Part shown: in pieces, positions 9,201 through 16,225 of the stretch
Layout of the letters: each line of letters opens with the position of its first letter
How positions within the stretch are numbered: the first letter of the stretch is position 1
Assembly (NCBI GenBank): GCA_018304105.1
Contig: JAGVWX010000017.1
Location: forward strand, 1-60,167
Reading direction: 5' to 3'
Source of the DNA: Candidatus Pacearchaeota archaeon
GTDB taxonomy: Archaea; Nanobdellota; Nanobdellia; Pacearchaeales; GW2011-AR1
Length of the DNA: 60,167 nt
Made by a program: the position numbers and the translations under genes
Notes under the pieces: model-generated
Database searches by the model: none
Told to the model about the DNA's origin: nothing
The model's input: only the letters and a program-made list of their open reading frames with translations

Positions 9201-10829
9201 CGGCTCGCTCAAAGACACAAGCCTCAAAACTTTCACGCTGTTGTCAAATTCTATCGCTTCCCCGCTCAAAGAACTGTCAAACTGCCTCAAACTTTCCAGC
9301 TCGCTCTGGTAAGATTCTGTCATCGCATCCCCTGGATAAAGCCCGATATAACGATTGCTCAACCTCGCCTGGCTCTTATCGTCCCCGAACCCTCTCGCAA
9401 GATTAATCGCTTTTTGCAGCGCTTCTTTTCCATAAATCCCATCGTTCTCGCTAGGGTAGTCGTCCGCAACTCTTTCATAAGATTCTATCGCATTATCATA
9501 ATGCTCCGTATATTGCGGCTTAACCGCATTCCCAGATTTTTCCCCAGCATAAATCTTAATCAAACCATAAACAGTATTGAAAAATTTCTTCTGGACATCG
9601 CTCAAAGTCCCTTCGGAAGTAGAGTTCATAATAAATGTCCCGTCTCCCTTCACCAAATTCTCTCCATCAAAATAATATTCTCCTTTGATTGTCGAATCAG
9701 CATTATTATTCAAATCAATCCAATACCTTCCCCCTATTTCTTCAATAGAATAAGATTTTCCATCAATAAAAATAGAGCTAGCGTCACCCTCACCTTTTGT
9801 TTTCAACTCAAGCACAAACTGCTTTCCCGAGCATGTTCCGATTACCTTTCCGCTTTCTCCGTCCCCCATTAGCTCTATTCTCTTTACACTGCATCTCCCA
9901 TCGAGAAAGTTGCTCCCCTCATACACATCAAATGAATCATATGAGCTTCCGGATGAAACTTCTATTCTCGCTTTTTTCTGTGCTGCAACATAACTATCAT
10001 ACGCGACACTCACTCCAGCTCGGCAATACATTCCCGGAACAAAAAATTCCCTTGACGTCTGCCCTTTCTGAACCCGTGTAGTAATCGCCTTTCTGTCTCC
10101 TTCATAAATCGAAACCTCCGCATAATTTTCATCAGCGTTCTCAAGCCTCACAAAATATCTTCCATTCCAGAAACTGCTCTTCAGTTTCTCGCTCTGCCAA
10201 TCCTCAAAGCTCGTCGGCTCTAAAATAAAATCGCTTCTTCCTATTCCGTAGGCATTATCCGCATCATAAGAAATTCTCGCCTGCAATGTCACGTTTACCG
10301 AATCTGGAAGTTTCGCTTCTTCCGGCTGTCTCTTCAGTAAAACAACTGCATATCCGATATTGTTCACAAGCGGGCTTCCAAGAAGAGTGCTCTGCGTCCT
10401 CAACGCTGCTCTCGCCGGATGAAACCCGACATCAAGAACTTCATCCGAGCCAGATACAACTGTAAAATCAATATTTTTTATTTGATTCACTTTAATCAGT
10501 GGGTTAATATCAATCGCGTTTATCTGGCAGAACACCGGAACATCCTGCTCGGCAAGAAGGTCGCTCCTCACAACCTTTGGTTCACACCCGAAAGGCGCAA
10601 CTTGCAGCATAAAATCTTCTCTCGAATCGCACGTGTCTTTGTTTCCTAAAATCGGCCAGTATGTGCTTGCCTGGCTTCCATAAGTGGTCTGGAAAGACGG
10701 CGCTGGCTGGTACGTCGCTGAAACCGCACTTCTGCTGCTATACATTGCGGCAATCGAAAAACTGCTCGAGAAAATAGTTCCAACTAAAAATATCACTACA
10801 AACGCTGCAAAAAGTTCTTTAGTTCTCAT
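3279..10829 (-). CDS. giant secreted Cys-containing surface protein (~2516 aa)
   Basis: Unrecognised as a named family. The ATG at 10829 is chosen because it begins a good signal peptide (MRTKELFAAFVVIFLVGTIF) and overlaps the upstream stop by 11 bases. In order there are beta-rich domains with scattered cysteine pairs, a helical repeat-like stretch near 450-510, coiled-coil segments near 670-800, hydrophobic segments near 1230-1300, two ~85-residue repeats around 1740-1920, a cysteine-dense module near 2200-2290, a Gly/Thr linker and a final beta domain. It probably builds the envelope or a large appendage with the pilin-like protein encoded just upstream. That role is inference; the intact long frame argues strongly that it is a real gene. 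Confidence 0.85.
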   Translation of the reverse strand: MRTKELFAAFVVIFLVGTIFSSSFSIAAMYSSRSAVSATYQPAPSFQTTYGSQASTYWPILGNKDTCDSREDFMLQVAPFGCEPKVVRSDLLAEQDVPVFCQINAIDINPLIKVNQIKNIDFTVVSGSDEVLDVGFHPARAALRTQSTLLGSPLVNNIGYAVVLLKRQPEEAKLPDSVNVTLQARISYDADNAYGIGRSDFILEPTSFEDWQSEKLKSSFWNGRYFVRLENADENYAEVSIYEGDRKAITTRVQKGQTSREFFVPGMYCRAGVSVAYDSYVAAQKKARIEVSSGSSYDSFDVYEGSNFLDGRCSVKRIELMGDGESGKVIGTCSGKQFVLELKTKGEGDASSIFIDGKSYSIEEIGGRYWIDLNNNADSTIKGEYYFDGENLVKGDGTFIMNSTSEGTLSDVQKKFFNTVYGLIKIYAGEKSGNAVKPQYTEHYDNAIESYERVADDYPSENDGIYGKEALQKAINLARGFGDDKSQARLSNRYIGLYPGDAMTESYQSELESLRQFDSSLSGEAIEFDNSVKVLRLVSLSEPAKKASADFTVQGRGMRMVLGSSYDLKNGDDKKVGTIKLNKVEVDKVEVGVSCIDTAKKDSVPKTETRPLKVDEAVKPICGVDVKLDSVDVEKSVKIRLIPSAQGGRTETNMTVFVGIEKRAIQLTPDKVNEKIENLNKTIQKWQKIADNLGKVVSGLKGACFATATLLTFKNFMTGLSGEAIARQEVMNGENGWTERCKELVPKTYPTMDACYIAKSSEIDSEISRTTAAMNKVNAKIQQIQNTETKSTDIFGKSVDTDAVRKKLAAQIKADYPGMTIDLGDNTWKNADGTESKTVRVEELLSEENVNNSLISTEAMRSLMLNAELQRQGTGLGEGQAQNVNGKLTDVAMRVNENMIVNQEFKQSKENEKKGYPSVLELSSQHAPNFAAPLKPLTAEQRTETGLIGESTHFAVISVPNGVSTKDKGGVEKSFGTGVYYLGLKGNPQTGNYGIMEVTKQSEPGTKIDPVAFTGAYGLGNVKSLDSTSYQNEIQSSDRHVRYYEMEPYKGMPAIVPFDTKAGWYAATQQTLPAFGGIGAFDASGRVTSFWICNVGKNGKIQFDSGFGDDLCQQINMNTGQPLNAFPGLDSGKATILIQRGQQAIMEAAKQYGNKFVSIGGERFEVGKPMTGTPSTQCQDFMSPKDCHLMFNVCDPVVCPPSRCNLGGTYYVANVAQTGIIGSIFLCLPNIREGIMIPVCLTGIHAGIEGWISILKNFRDCLQNNLDTGQMTGICDEVYSIYLCEFFWNQVAPIVNILIPKLIEMAYGQGVRGGAEYLSVMGAWQNMQNSVDYFTQSYAVNSFTAFKAGNLQDIGSEVCKSFISIKAPTKFDTLLQPDSPPQFHAWFDEKTFTTATVPATSQYKLFYHIFAGNDQGVQYSVYLRDPPTSGYYAANPTVSVASGFIATGEYKSETKDFTAPQGYKELCVRINRDEKCGFKQVSTSFAVNYLRDSYIKSEASKVTITSQKECVSGSNNPAALLNPNVQAGVEETVSPEIYNRGIIRICSTDNPGSQTDPSRYVDVGYCDQPKIRCWIDQRSVEQAITQGNVGTLDETLEVLDARAKEMLDAQGQTLEVSAVENELMLLKSDVAKLGSIDAAKLAIDKANALFEKLFWNRHKAQVLIIRGDAQAYIAWHYKGAEDEEIRGTRVVDENGETQQICISSKVEVNKDNKVTLGGILTSVELGSGVVTATNINGETLVVMNVGSDGTYQLALGIDLSKYDEDVKVVVEALTGKKPETLQQGVITSSNCVSNPPAAGAGTGTTGSVAPVCTARDVVVENNKVKVGGAETGVEVSAQGATATNSDGNRITIFEVVNGAYQLIRQVDLSKLSADQKKVAEALEGRTPQALANNEIKVTECTEATPETGQAQQQEQAQLPPNERILVYGMPDTVFQRYYDMVFYSNTSDNKLTYTGLWMKDGGTIIYLDNNLLDKIRAEKDSVQVGELKSRFVKIDSQAEFKSIVSGYEDRDFAGIPLKYFEKIVRVNSQDGYRYRVEISEEFGKPASTTPSAGTSTNCFTLGNTVTIINSQVQEILFGGEKTSLYYGKGAQHYIIYSDNLQDYVYVAYSKNFDDLIGYANLEVTKTDKPFHNIFEKLKGNSYRALEDSSNNPICPSASLDSAPAQTQQANEPLQYHCDECGDGWFNTCDYDECKGKGGGDAKCYFVSGTFSGSCSSCANVKSCEGYPSETRNSCENNDCSVPSNNCVYDRDNGKCKSFVSGTAGTGAADDGTNGEAGTSGTTNGAGTGGAGTDGAASGKDILPRNERLKAILLNNGQYGIFYQLRRDGESEGTYLFVKQGALAISYTTSDNVVARLDKPLSASVSEVIISPSSLVSSSDITFGEGEDAIKLSEFARFERKDSNTFSILVTSDGQTCFELVNNDPDSKIFGIQYGGVKTYLELDINDINNVIIKYRDPQSGTAHLVVAEINSVFKTFISSGASLPSDEFGQYANKMLQKILGHSLAELQIRKSICDS

Positions 10830-12870
10830 CAAACTCCAGATACAAATGTTTACTTTCAAACGAATCAAAATTCTCAGACAGTTTCTCAAGCGAATCCGGC
10901 CTCGGCAATCTCTCAGCGCTGATTTTCAATTTGCCTTTCTCCAGCTCGCTGTCGAGCAAATATGTATTCAAAACTCCACCCCCGACTAATGAACTATCTA
11001 TTTTAGTCGCGGGAATAGTAATATCAAAACATTCCTCCTTCGTGCTTCCAAACAATCCGAGAAGCCCTCCCCTCGACGCTTCAATGCACTGCGTCTTCGT
11101 ACTCTCTGGAATTGTTATCGTTGAATTTCCGTAAACATAAACCTTCACTTCGTAGCTTCCTTCAGAAAGCTTAATTTCCTTCTGTTCAGGCATTGCAATC
11201 GTCGTAATCTTCCCATCATCTCTCGCGAAAGAAACAATCGCTATCTCATTTCCTATTTCCTTTCCTCCGACTTTCAATTCAAGCTCAACTTTTCTCTCCC
11301 TCTCCAAAATAACTTCCACAAAACTTTGTTCGTTGCTCGAAACCAGTTCCTTCTTTTCGGCAAATCCTCCCGCTTGGACATCAAGATAACCATTCACGCA
11401 AGCCGGAGCAGGCGTTCTCAAAACTCCGTCAATGCTCTCCCCAAGCCTGCACTTCTGGTTGAAGCACTCGTAACTTAAATTTCCGTTTACTTTATTCAGG
11501 TTCGCGTCATAAAGATGTATCTCCAAATCCTGCGTCATAAACTCGCAAAGGTCGGACTCCTCTTCTTCGACAATAGTCTCTCCTGACAGAGCATTTCTCG
11601 GCATGTTCTTATCAACTATCACAACAATTGGAAACTGGAATAATTCTGCCTTGTCATAAAGTTGCACCATCACTGGAAATTGCACATCATAAATAAACTG
11701 ATAAGGCACATAACAGAATCCCATCAGCCCCATTCCAGCAGCTGTCCCTATTGGCTCTCCCATCATAAGCTCATCGTCAACCCCATCCCCATAAATCTCA
11801 ACCTTCGAAGGCCAATCTTTAAAGTAAAGAAAATTCACTGCCTCATCGGTGCTCTTATCATACACAAAATACTCCCTTTCCTTCTTCGTTATGTCATAAT
11901 AATTTCCTTTTAGCTTAATCGTCTGAAAATTTTCTTGCAATCCTGTCTTTAGCGAATCCATTACTTCTCTTGTTTGCCATATCTTGGGTCCGCACTGAAT
12001 TTCCGCCCCGCTTACCGGAGCATAATTATACAAAACATCAACCGCATAATTTTCTAAAAATGCCTTTTCCATTTCTTCGTTATAAATTCCAGTAGCTAAA
12101 TTGTAAAACTTTCCAAGTTTGCTGTCTACTTCAATTTTATAAGAATCCTTGCTCGCGCTTTGCTCTGCCCTCGAAACACTCAATGAAGAATCAACGCTAA
12201 CTTCTACCTTATTCTCCAGGATGCTGACATCTGCCGTCGGCTCTCCCAATTGAATACCAAATCCTTGGCTATAATAATATTCAAAATCGCAATTCCTTAC
12301 TCCCTCTTCAACATATCTTGCTATTTCATCCTCGATATCGTTCAAAGTAGGAACATTCTCTTTTATAACTCCATTTCCTTCGAGAGAATACCAATATTCT
12401 ACCGGGCTTCCCAGGAAATTCAAATGAGAAGAGAACGGCGCATACTCGCTTCCAGGCACATAATCTTTTATGAAAATCCTTCCTCCCCCCGCCCCAGCAA
12501 GATTCACAGCAGTTCTTGCCTCCCCTTCAATGCACTCGCTGTAATAATCAAAAACCGGCTTCAGCTCCTGCGGAATCTGCCCATCCTCAACATTTCTGTT
12601 TATCGTAAACAAGAACACAACAAGCACAACCAGGATTATCGCAATGATAATGTAAATCGAAACCTGTGCTTTCTTAGACAGATACTTACCGAAAAAATGA
12701 TTCGCATAAATATCTTGGCTAGGCACTATTTGTGGGGAGGAGTTGGCTTGGGAAAATAGTGCATCGCGGGTGGGCGAGCATGTTACGCGAGAGTAATCTG
12801 TAGATAAATTACGAGCGTGGCTGCGAGTTGGGTTAGACAAATCGTCACCAAAAGATTTTCCAGATTTCAT
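10819..12870 (-). CDS. large protein with class III (prepilin-like) signal, in-frame element insertion
   Basis: The 683-residue protein carries SKKAQVSIYIIIAIILVVLV at about residues 65-84, an archaeal prepilin-type signal with its hydrophobic helix, followed by a long extracellular part with several Cys residues. The start at 12870 is supported by an ATGA overlap with the 43-residue gene upstream and a G-rich Shine-Dalgarno run. About 55 residues lie between that start and the signal, and they are translated from a family A hairpin element. Without the element the leader would be a few residues, as is normal. The protein is probably cleaved by prepilin peptidase and works with the giant protein; this partnership is inferred from the coupled genes. 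Confidence 0.8.
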   Translation of the reverse strand: MKSGKSFGDDLSNPTRSHARNLSTDYSRVTCSPTRDALFSQANSSPQIVPSQDIYANHFFGKYLSKKAQVSIYIIIAIILVVLVVFLFTINRNVEDGQIPQELKPVFDYYSECIEGEARTAVNLAGAGGGRIFIKDYVPGSEYAPFSSHLNFLGSPVEYWYSLEGNGVIKENVPTLNDIEDEIARYVEEGVRNCDFEYYYSQGFGIQLGEPTADVSILENKVEVSVDSSLSVSRAEQSASKDSYKIEVDSKLGKFYNLATGIYNEEMEKAFLENYAVDVLYNYAPVSGAEIQCGPKIWQTREVMDSLKTGLQENFQTIKLKGNYYDITKKEREYFVYDKSTDEAVNFLYFKDWPSKVEIYGDGVDDELMMGEPIGTAAGMGLMGFCYVPYQFIYDVQFPVMVQLYDKAELFQFPIVVIVDKNMPRNALSGETIVEEEESDLCEFMTQDLEIHLYDANLNKVNGNLSYECFNQKCRLGESIDGVLRTPAPACVNGYLDVQAGGFAEKKELVSSNEQSFVEVILERERKVELELKVGGKEIGNEIAIVSFARDDGKITTIAMPEQKEIKLSEGSYEVKVYVYGNSTITIPESTKTQCIEASRGGLLGLFGSTKEECFDITIPATKIDSSLVGGGVLNTYLLDSELEKGKLKISAERLPRPDSLEKLSENFDSFESKHLYLEFDEN
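12690..12862. repeat. family A structured element, copy A1 (inside a coding region)
   Basis: The core is TTACGC (12783-12788) facing GCGTGG (12815-12820) and GTAAT/ATTAC (12793-12797, 12808-12812). A further hairpin GCACTATTT/AAATAGTGC encloses a G-rich loop. The right end reads GATTTTCC; the left end (near GAAAAAAT) is only partly complementary. It is translated in frame near the start of the 683-residue gene. Exact borders are uncertain. Confidence 0.75.
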
Positions 12871-12998
12871 TTCTTCCCCCCCTTCTTAACCTTGCTCTCA
12901 ATCAAATTCATAATTTCGGTATTCAAATCTTTCTCAATAACTTCCTTAAACTTGTTCCAAAGTTCCTCATTCTCCACTAAAAGCAAATACTTTTTCAT
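12867..12998 (-). CDS. small conserved-looking protein, first gene of surface operon (43 aa)
   Basis: The frame begins MKKYLLLVENEELWNKFK and ends KKGGKK, with TGA overlapping the next ATG (ATGA at 12867-12870). It is mostly helical and charged, with no membrane segment or cysteine. It resembles short archaeal proteins of the pattern KKYLL-DEELW-KFK that behave like tiny DNA-binding or regulatory proteins, though I cannot name the family. Tight overlap with the downstream gene and a promoter about 145 bases upstream, beyond the E element, make it the first gene of the operon. Confidence 0.65.
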   Translation of the reverse strand: MKKYLLLVENEELWNKFKEVIEKDLNTEIMNLIESKVKKGGKK

Positions 12999-13019
12999 CT
13001 GCACTCTTTATTTTAGCTG

Positions 13020-13114
13020 CGTGAACTCAAATTGTTCGCAACTAATAACTGATTTAATTTATTAAATCAGACTCTCCGGGTGGGAGGGTGGGCGCGAACA
13101 GTAAAAAATTCACG
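13020..13114 (-). other. structured leader element E with G-quadruplex motif
   Basis: The outer stem CGTGAA (13020-13025) pairs with TTCACG (13109-13114). TGTTCGC (13033-13039) pairs with GCGAACA (13094-13100), and CTGATTTAA/TTAAATCAG forms an inner hairpin. The plus strand holds GGGTGGGAGGGTGGG at 13078-13092, a four-tract G-quadruplex motif with one-base loops. It lies in the presumed 5' leader of the surface operon, where the RNA would carry the C-rich complement. Confidence 0.6.
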
Positions 13115-13137
13115 AACTGTTCCAAAAGCCAATTTTC

Positions 13138-13149
13138 CAAAATTTATAA
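13138..13149 (-). promoter_or_regulatory. TATA box for the surface operon
   Basis: On the minus strand GGTTTATAAATT lies just upstream of element E and about 145 bases before the first ATG at 12998. Transcription would start near 13115, placing element E in the leader. The box is nearly palindromic, so a plus-strand use cannot be excluded. Confidence 0.45.
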
Positions 13150-13251
13150 ACCTTGTTATTAATTAAATAAGTAACTTACTTAGTTAGTAAGATAAATGGC
13201 CCCTAGACTGGCCAAGCTTGGACGGTTGCGGGGAGAACCTTGTAAAACTAA

Positions 13252-13271
13252 TGGCCCCAGGCAGAATTGAA
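13252..13271 (-). other. extra copy of tRNA-Val 3' end
   Basis: TGGCCCCAGGCAGAATTGAA is identical, over 20 bases, to the 3' end and T-arm of the tRNA-Val gene at 13391-13410 (both read as the complement). After this the sequence departs into hairpins (such as AAGACC/GGTCTT) and no full tRNA can be folded. Confidence 0.7.
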
Positions 13272-13390
13272 GCCAAGACCTCCTGCGGGTCTTAGCGAAC
13301 CCAGCAACCTTTCGACTCACATCTTGGGAGTCGAGTTGTTAAACATCGACTCTCCGAGCCGATTGCTGTTTCATTTCATTCAACAGCACA

Positions 13391-13462
13391 TGGCCCCAGG
13401 CAGAATTGAACTGCCGCCTCATCCACGTCAAGGATACGTCTTAACCACTAGACTATGGGACC
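13391..13462 (-). tRNA. tRNA-Val (anticodon GAC)
   Basis: The 72-base gene folds fully: acceptor GGTCCCA/TGGGGCC, D-stem GTCT/AGAC, anticodon stem TATCC/GGATG around TTGACGT (anticodon GAC), and T-arm GGCAG-TTCAATT-CTGCC. The discriminator is A and CCA is not encoded. The acceptor contains one T-G pair and the anticodon stem another. Confidence 0.9.
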
Positions 13463-13643
13463 ACAGACCCTTGTCTCTTGGGGAGATTGCATCTCACCTT
13501 AGACTATGGGGCCAATATTCTATTACTTCCCATTGTCTTGGGATGAAATCCCACTAGACTATGGGGCCAACCCGTAATTTCTTCCGACTTCATTTCCCGT
13601 AGTCTCTTGAAAACCCCGCAGGTTTGCCTTAGACTATGGGGCC
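13463..13643 (-). repeat. three tandem copies of a tRNA-Val 5' fragment with hairpins
   Basis: Reading the minus strand, GGCCCCATAGTCTAR occurs with 5' ends at about 13643, 13568 and 13513, and the real tRNA begins at 13462 with nearly the same bases. Each fragment is followed by a small hairpin (AAACC/GGTTT, GGGAT-TTC-ATCCC, GAGAT/ATCTC) and then a related CAAGA-GAC-type tail, giving units of about 75, 55 and 51 bases. None can complete a tRNA. Confidence 0.7.
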
Positions 13644-13706
13644 GAGCGAATAAAATAATCGGCTACTTCAAAACTCAAAAATTGTAGATATTTAACTTTA
13701 TTGTTT

Positions 13707-14078
13707 CTACAAAACAAACCAAAAGACAGCGGCCAAGGCAATCATAATTAAAGCCAAAATCCAAAACATCCATCTCAAGAGCTTAAGTCCTATAAGAAGA
13801 AACAAAACCGCTCCAACAACTGACAAACCAATCCAAAAATAATTCCCAAAAACAAAACTTTCTCCTGACGAATCACTCTGATTTTCACCTTGAATAATGC
13901 AATCCTGCGGGCAACTTTCTGTTGTTTCATAACACGGACAGCCTTCTTGGCCTTGACAGATATCTTGCTGACAGCCCGCATCGCCGCAAAAATCCAAGCA
14001 AGCAAAGTTCTCCTGGGCCGCAGCCAAAGGCAAGACTGCTAAAAATAAAACAATCGATAATATCACCAACTTTTTCAT
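13707..14078 (-). CDS. secreted Cys-rich protein with C-terminal membrane helices
   Basis: Unrecognised family of 123 residues. A signal peptide (1-21) is followed by a short domain with eight cysteines in about 40 residues (27-60), probably disulfide-bonded or metal-binding. An acidic spacer and two hydrophobic helices (about 78-97 and 102-121) separated by a short turn then embed the C-terminus. It stands alone on the minus strand between the tRNA-Val cluster and a divergent secreted-protein gene, so it probably has its own promoter. Confidence 0.7.
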   Translation of the reverse strand: MKKLVILSIVLFLAVLPLAAAQENFACLDFCGDAGCQQDICQGQEGCPCYETTESCPQDCIIQGENQSDSSGESFVFGNYFWIGLSVVGAVLFLLIGLKLLRWMFWILALIMIALAAVFWFVL

Positions 14079-14186
14079 AAATCAATCACGAAAACAAATG
14101 TTATAAAAGTTACTAAATCAAAAGTGTTAATATTAAAGAGTAGTAACAAAAGAAAGATTTAAATAGTTCTTCCCATCTAAAATATC

Positions 14187-14795
14187 ATGCAAAACAGAAA
14201 AACAATCGCAATATTAATCGCAGCAATTTTAGTTTCAGCAGTTTTTATAGCCGAAGCCATAGCTGCTAGCCCATCAATTACCGGCAATGCTCAAGTTATA
14301 AGCGTCACTGGCCACGGTCCCGCACTCCTTACAAAAAATCAAGCCGAACGATGGCTCTTCTCTGGGAAAGATTTCACATTTAACTTTTACAAACCACGCA
14401 CATATGATTATTCAACAGACATGACAATTGAATTTACTGTCAAAGCAGATGTTTTCGCTAGCGCGAAGCTCACGATTGATCAAATAGTGGGTGCATACGA
14501 TGAATCTCAAGGTCCGCCTTACAACTTACAGGAATGGTATGCCTACGATTTCTCACAGCATCAATACGTTTTCCGAGGTTCAAGCCAAAACGATAATATC
14601 TTTCAGCCAAACCCATCAACACCTGTTCCCAAAAATGAATTAACAATCACAAATCTCCCGCACCAGTACATCTCACCCGAAGGATATCTAACAATCAGAT
14701 ATCACTTTGTCTCTCAAGACCACGCTCAAACAACCGCAGTAAGTAATGAATATATTCATTACATGCCCATTCAAATTACAACTATCGAGATTTAA
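14187..14795 (+). CDS. secreted beta-rich protein (202 aa)
   Basis: Unrecognised family. The signal peptide (about 7-27, ending AIAA) is followed by a single cysteine-free extracellular domain of about 175 residues rich in beta strand, Tyr and Thr, without an anchor, so it is probably released or held by other surface proteins. The TATA box TTTAAATA at 14158-14165 lies 22 bases before the ATG, pointing to a leaderless transcript and confirming the start. It is divergent from the Cys-rich gene to the left and convergent with the gene to the right. Confidence 0.75.
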   Translation: MQNRKTIAILIAAILVSAVFIAEAIAASPSITGNAQVISVTGHGPALLTKNQAERWLFSGKDFTFNFYKPRTYDYSTDMTIEFTVKADVFASAKLTIDQIVGAYDESQGPPYNLQEWYAYDFSQHQYVFRGSSQNDNIFQPNPSTPVPKNELTITNLPHQYISPEGYLTIRYHFVSQDHAQTTAVSNEYIHYMPIQITTIEI

Positions 14796-14835
14796 TTAAA
14801 ACTTTAAAATTACCACCATACATTGCTAGAATTAA

Positions 14836-16158
14836 TCAAATCCCGCTCGCAAGAAAACTCCACCACGGCTTCTTCACAAAAGTAACCTCGCCGGTTTCAG
14901 CATCAACTTCAGTTATAACTTTTCCTTTTGTCTTAAACAACCCCAAAAATCTTCCATGCTTATCACCAACTAATTCGTAAACGACTCTCGTTTCATTTCC
15001 TTTTGTTATTGTGCTCTTTTTCAATTCAATTGTAAAATTCATTTCTCCCAGTCTTTCTCTTGCCTTTTCTGCAGCTCTTGGAGGCAAAACTTTCAAAGTA
15101 ACATTCCTTCCGTCAGGAAGATTTAATATCAATTTTGTTTTATTATTTTCGCTAATAGTTTCCAACTCAAGAGTTGTATTAACTTCTATTTTTTCAATAA
15201 CAATTGTAATAATCCTTCCAGAATTTCCCGCAGTTATATTGATGATTCTTCCGTCTTCAGTTTCACAAGACACAACCGCCCCTCGGCATTTGCATCCTTC
15301 AGGACATTCAGACTCGTTTCTTTTCTGCCAAGGAAGAAATTTCCTAAACCTGTCTTTGTCTTCCTCTGTCCTTTGGATTTTGCATTCCCCGTTGATACAT
15401 TTACTAATTGATCCTAAACATTTTACATTTGTCCCACACTTTGGTTGAGAACAATCTGCATCAGTCACGCATTCAGAAATGCCGTTCAAAGCTTTTTCAC
15501 ATGCTCTCTTCGTCTCAAAAGTCTGCAATCCTTCATACATAAACGTTCCGCAGAATTGTTTTTGAGAACATTCTTTGTTTGCATTGTCGAACCAATAATA
15601 ATTATTACAAGATGAATCATCTGGCGTTTCTTCTTCACATTCACTTGATTGTACCGAGCGACAACCACATCCAGTACCAGAATATCCGCAATTGTATATT
15701 TTTTTCCCATCGGGGCACTCGTAATACTTGTAAATACACGATCGCGGTAAAATTGTTCCTTCTGGTACGTCTTCGTTAATACGTTTAATAAAAATAGTTG
15801 CATTTTCCTGCCCAAAATATTCTGACCATTGCGCTTCTTCTAGACGTATCGAAATGTCGTAACTATTATCTCCAGTTAGTTCGTATTTTTTTTCTTCTCC
15901 CGATGAGACATATTGCATATCATCTAATGGCGTAATCGATAAAAGAACTTGACCCCGTACAACCGAGCTTAACATTATTTTTCTTGCTTGTTCATCTATG
16001 GAAAAAGTCAATGTATCTCCATTTTTGATAAGTGGACTGGTGTAACCCTCATTTAGCTGTTCGTTGGAGACAGAATAAGTTTCATAAGCAGAAACAAAAC
16101 CCAAACTCGCTACAAAAATAAGAACGAACAAACCAAATAACATCGCTACTTTTTTCAT
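14836..16158 (-). CDS. secreted Cys-rich protein with Kunitz-like segment (440 aa)
   Basis: A signal peptide (1-24) precedes a beta domain, a Cys-rich stretch, and a segment near 182-226 with the spacing C-x-YYWFD...C...FCG-x3-Y-x-GLQTFET-x3-C, which resembles a Kunitz/BPTI fold pattern. A second Cys cluster follows, then a domain containing an ERLGEMNFTIELK block, and the C-terminus reads PWWSFLASGI. The neighbouring 277-residue protein shares the Kunitz-like segment and the C-terminal domain, so the two are paralogs. A protease-inhibitor role is a suggestion from the spacing only. Confidence 0.75.
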   Translation of the reverse strand: MKKVAMLFGLFVLIFVASLGFVSAYETYSVSNEQLNEGYTSPLIKNGDTLTFSIDEQARKIMLSSVVRGQVLLSITPLDDMQYVSSGEEKKYELTGDNSYDISIRLEEAQWSEYFGQENATIFIKRINEDVPEGTILPRSCIYKYYECPDGKKIYNCGYSGTGCGCRSVQSSECEEETPDDSSCNNYYWFDNANKECSQKQFCGTFMYEGLQTFETKRACEKALNGISECVTDADCSQPKCGTNVKCLGSISKCINGECKIQRTEEDKDRFRKFLPWQKRNESECPEGCKCRGAVVSCETEDGRIINITAGNSGRIITIVIEKIEVNTTLELETISENNKTKLILNLPDGRNVTLKVLPPRAAEKARERLGEMNFTIELKKSTITKGNETRVVYELVGDKHGRFLGLFKTKGKVITEVDAETGEVTFVKKPWWSFLASGI

Positions 16159-16225
16159 ACCAATCTTTATCCATCAAACTTTTTAAACATGCCGTTAAGT
16201 GCAATTAAATTTGAAGTAAAGCCGT

